Assembly (NCBI GenBank): GCA_028752905.1
Contig: JAQNBH010000303.1
Location: 248,001-312,000, forward strand
Source: Cladorhizidae sp. MBARI D1340-BT2
Taxonomy: Eukaryota > Porifera > Demospongiae > Poecilosclerida > Cladorhizidae
Length of the DNA: 64,000 nucleotides
Reading direction: 5' to 3'
A model generated the notes under the pieces. It was not told where the DNA came from. It saw nothing but the letters and a program-made list of their open reading frames with translations, and searched no databases. How positions within the stretch are numbered: the first letter of the stretch is position 1; every line of letters begins with the position of its first letter. Both the position numbers and the translations under genes were made by a program. Positions 61,251 to 64,000 of the stretch are shown in pieces.

Positions 61251-62413
61251 TATAGTCAATTGGTCAATTGGGTTAAAAAAAAAGCCGTTTCCCTTTAACT
61301 TTACCTTTTAAGAGCCAGAGTAAAGGATTGACTAAAAACACATGTGCCATCCTCTAGTACTTTACTATCAAATGATGACTATCATAAATAAAATATCCTA
61401 TGTCCTATAATGATTAAAATATGGTGGCTTTTTTTTACAAGTTCGAGGTAAAAACAAACCCACTCCTTTAAAAATAACTTTAAAGTTAAAATCAAATGTA
61501 ATTACTTCAATATTTAATCAATTGAATTTTTTTTCATTAAAATTTGTTCCAATAGTCCAGTAAATAGTACAGTAATGGTTTACAGTTGGTTTTATTGCAT
61601 TTTCTTAATTGAAAATGTTTATCACTTTTGCTTCACACTCAAACTTCAGCAGTGCATTCCCTCGACTAACTGTCTCCACTACTGGCTGAACAGGGCCATA
61701 CATGCAACCATCCACTGCTACTATCTCCACATCTTCCTGCTTTGGCCAATCATAGAAAATGTGTGTTGAGTCTGTGCTTCACTCTCTTTTTTTGAAGGAA
61801 GGTAAATTCAGCTGAAGTGGGATCAGCATCTTCGTCATCACTGAAAACTTTTGATAGTCCATGTACCATTGATAATCAAATACTAAAGTTGGTTCATTCA
61901 TATTCAGTTACTCACATTATATATATATATACTATTGTATCATTCTGTCCATCAGAATGATATAGTTCATGTACCATTCACTAGGTGGTTTATTCAGTAC
62001 TTGGGGGGGAAAATAGAAAAAAATTGGGGAAAAAACAGCTGGCTTTTTTTTTGGGTATCTGGGGTAAAAAAAAGCCAGTCCAAAAAACCCTAAAATATCA
62101 GATTTTTTGTTTTTTATAAACCATTTAGTAACTATTTTCTTTTGGCTAGCGTTCATAATTTACTATTAATCTACCCAAAAGTTCAGGTGAGTCAGAAAAA
62201 AGTTAATTTCGGGTATTTTCTACATGTTTAGGTTCTTTATTTTGTCATATCCTCCATGTTAATATTTTTATACAAAAACACACATTAATGAAAAGTCCAT
62301 TAAAAGTACTAGACAGATCAAGGATTGCTTAAATTCTTAAAGCAGTTGTGTCTTCCCAGACCCCCTTTTTTTTTACCCCAACTTCCCCCCCCCGGCTACT
62401 CCAATTGACTATA
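61251..62413. mobile_element. Candidate TIR transposon, copy C
   Basis: TATAGTCAATTGG at 61251 and its inverse ending at 62413, with the coding remnant inside. The right half (about 61770-62700) is nearly identical to copy A. The left half shares more with copy B, for example the CAATAGTCCAGTAAATAG segment absent from A. Confidence 0.45.
61605..61869 (-). pseudogene. Unrecognised coding remnant, copy C
   Basis: This copy keeps both frames. The ATG frame at 61869-61750 (MVHGLSKVFSDDEDADPTSA ... LNTHFL, stop) is identical in length to that of A. The overlapping frame to 61605 (FYDWPKQEDVEIVAVDG ... CEAKVINIFN, stop) includes the three codons missing from A. The same one-base frame break between the halves is present in all three copies, so it predates the duplication or reflects splicing. 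Confidence 0.4.
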
Positions 62414-62705
62414 ACTTGAGAATCCCCTTCTTCAAAGAGAGGAGGGATGGCTGCCTGCTTCCACCATTCTGTCACTCCACAGAGACATGTGCTGGCCCCC
62501 ACAAACATACTCCTACATGTATATATTGTATATACAGAATCAGTGGGTGTGCAATATTTAGGGAATAGGAAATCCCATTAGCTTCTGCACTTTGATGATA
62601 GCAGTGGGTTGCTTAGCAACTAGATAATGCACCCTGCCCTTTGAAATGTGTGGTCAAGTGTGAAGAGTATTATATACTGCATTTAATGTTTTTAGATTTT
62701 TAATC
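62414..62705. repeat. Duplicon C right flank
   Basis: Nearly identical to 24339-24632, including the X-box-like GTTGCTTAGCAAC at 62608-62620 and the MFVGASTCLCGVTEWW frame on minus (ATG at 62508). Confidence 0.8.
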
Positions 62706-63012
62706 CAGTGGTGTTGGTCCAGTGTGTGTCCCCATAGAGCTATGGCCACCTACTTCAACCTGCCTCCACCCAGTGTGGTGTTGGTCCAGTGTGTGCCCCC
62801 TTAGAGCTATGGCCACCTACTTCAACCTGCCTCCACCCAGTGTGGTGTTGGTCCAGTGTGTGTCCCCATAGAGCTATGGCCACCTACTTCAACCTGCCTC
62901 CACCCAGTGTGGTGTAGGTCTAGTGTGTGCCCCCTTAGAGCAATGGCCACCTACTTCAACATGCCTCCACCCAGTGTGGTGTTGGTCCAGTGTGTGTCCC
63001 CATAGAGCTGTG
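62706..63012. repeat. 67-bp minisatellite, 4-5 copies
   Basis: Same unit as 24633-26090 and in the same position relative to the flank, but far fewer copies. The last unit is cut at CCCATAGAGCTGTGC and followed by sequence shared with 26083-26260. Confidence 0.95.
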
Positions 63013-63183
63013 CTCCACCTCCTAGTTAGTGCCAGGGCAGTGCCTAGGGCTGTAGGAACTGCTGCTGGAGTGTTGTGTGGGAGGCCCAGCCTCATAGAAC
63101 ATGTGGTTTACTAGAGAATTTTGCTGTGTGTCGACACCAATCTACACTAATATAACCTAATTAGCACATCCTTGATGCTGAGG
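63013..63183. repeat. Outer right flank of duplicon C
   Basis: TAGTTAGTGCC ... GAACATGTGGTTTACT ... AGCACATCCTTGATGCTGAGG matches 26094-26263 with small deletions. The match ends at the TTAA where the piggyBac-like element starts. Confidence 0.85.
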
Positions 63184-63412
63184 TTAACCCTCTCACTGGC
63201 ATAAGCGACTTAAGTCGCGAAAACGGATTAACCGCGACGAAACAATTCATAAAAAATTAACCGTTCGCGGTATTAACTTCAAAAATTGTACGAATATGCC
63301 CAAAGCATGCCTCTAATATACCCCTGAATATCAGGATAATACGGAATGAGGAAATGGAAGTAAACATGCCAGCAAACATCACTTCCGGTTAATTCCCGGT
63401 CTCGAAGAAGAA

Positions 63413-63676
63413 ATGGCGACTTGCTTTAGAGTAGAGACGAAGCGTTAGACTTCCTATTTGAGGATGACTTCGGCCTGTCCGAGATTGACGATAGTGAAGG
63501 AGAGCAAGAAAGTGCCTGTGCTTACCTGGGAAGTGGCGTAGTTGACAGTGATGCTATGGTAGCTATAACAGAAGCTGTTGGCACCGACCACGAAGCAAGT
63601 TTTCAAAGTATAGATCGCCCTACTCTGCCAAGCGAAGCTTCAGACGATAGCGATGGTCATGAAGACTTCCCCCAAG
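63413..63676 (+). pseudogene. piggyBac-type transposase N-terminal exon, probably frameshifted
   Basis: ATG at 63413 in a good context (AGAAATGG) gives MATCFRVETKR and a stop. One frame over, from 63430, an open stretch reads DEALDFLFEDDFGLSEIDDS, then GEQESACAYLGSG and an acidic SDDSDGHEDFPQ, ending at a clear splice donor (CAAG then GTAAGA at 63677). Such acidic, EDDFGLS-like N-termini are common in piggyBac-derived transposases, and the TTAA/CCC end lies 225 bp upstream. A small indel between 63415 and 63440 explains the frame change. The DDD catalytic domain would lie beyond the window. An alternative upstream start is not seen. Confidence 0.5.
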
Positions 63677-64000
63677 GTAAGAATAGATAAGAGTTGTATA
63701 GTAAAGCCTAGTAACCAGCATAATAATAAGAACTATTTCTCCTGTGAAGGTAGTTTCACTCATGGAGCTGGAGGAGGAGGATGAGGAAGCAGCAGAGGAG
63801 AAGACAGGGTTGGAGGAGAGGTTATTTTACAAACAGTTGTTGTTGTTGACCAAAAGTTGACCAGCTAACATTGCTGGTTTCATGTGTAATATGAAATTGA
63901 GATGATATTTATTTTTTAAACCCGATATAAACCCTTTTATTTTACTTCCTGTCTCTTATAACAATATTCACATTTCTGTGGTTTGTTGCTAAGCAACAAA
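63677..64000 (+). other. Possible intron and downstream frame of the piggyBac-like element
   Basis: After the donor, a short AT-rich stretch leads to a frame at about 63753-63857 reading SLMELEEEDEEAAEEKTG and LEERLFYKQLLLLTKS with a stop. Whether it is joined to the first exon is unclear. The window ends in a perfect inverted repeat, TTTGTTGC-TAA-GCAACAAA (63982-64000), which contains an X-box-like GTTGCTAAGCAAC. Confidence 0.3.

Larger units (their letters stand above)
63184..64000 (+). mobile_element. piggyBac-like element, left end (continues beyond the window)
   Basis: TTAA (63184-63187) is followed by CCCTCTCACTGGCATAAGCG, fitting the TTAA target plus CCC terminus of piggyBac elements. 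A perfect 14-bp palindrome GCGACTTAAGTCGC lies at 63205-63218. A transposase-like acidic N-terminus follows. The homologous place in duplicon A (26264) has no insertion, so the element arrived after the flanks were duplicated. The right end is outside the window. Confidence 0.6.

Overview
The window looks like repeat-rich, non-coding chromosome from an animal (metazoan) nuclear genome. I infer this from decayed eukaryotic DNA transposons (hAT, pogo/Tigger and piggyBac families), GT/AG-style splice signals and very long tandem arrays, many built around the metazoan telomere hexamer TTAGGG. An early-branching invertebrate such as a sponge would fit, but the sequence does not prove the species. 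I see no intact cellular gene, rRNA, tRNA or CRISPR array. By eye about 70% of the window is tandem repeat, in more than ten arrays with different units (3, 24, 25, 39, 40, 45, 61 and 67 bp, plus a core with variable TA runs).

Layout: 1-2323, a 25-bp minisatellite. 2324-7192, two decayed hAT transposons pointing away from each other. 7230-16665, an AT-rich 25-bp array that turns into a 40-bp compound array. 16669-17723, two ATT arrays around a 132-bp island. 17724-20317, mostly single-copy sequence with GT microsatellites. 20318-26180, duplicon A: flank, telomere-like array, a candidate DNA transposon, then a 67-bp array. 26519-27096, an internally deleted Tigger-like element. 27173-29966, a core-plus-(TA)n array. 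30409-32757, a 39-bp array. 32761-36286, duplicon B, with a large palindrome at its left edge and a MITE-like insertion. 36287-41434, a 24-bp array. 41704-45223, a 45-bp array. 46266-50143, two copies of a 61-bp array plus a small conserved reading frame, separated by 24-bp arrays. 51177-61133, a 10-kb telomere-like array. 61134-63183, duplicon C flank. 63188-64000, the left part of a piggyBac-like element that runs off the window.

The main theme is one family of 24-bp repeats covering about 21 kb. Its unit reads as four hexamers (CTAGGG, TTAGGG, CTTGGA, CAATGA), and nearly every unit carries the sequence CTAGGGTTA, an exact match to the vertebrate TRF1/TRF2 half-site consensus YTAGGGTTR. Arrays at 20.6, 33.2, 46.8 and 51.2 kb all have the same strand orientation. 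Two further 24-bp arrays (36.3-41.4 kb and 48.0-49.0 kb) are diverged relatives of the same unit. With the three duplicated flanks, this resembles subtelomeric or interstitial telomeric sequence that has been amplified and duplicated. The very long open frames here exist because 24, 39 and 45 are multiples of three, and they should not be read as proteins.
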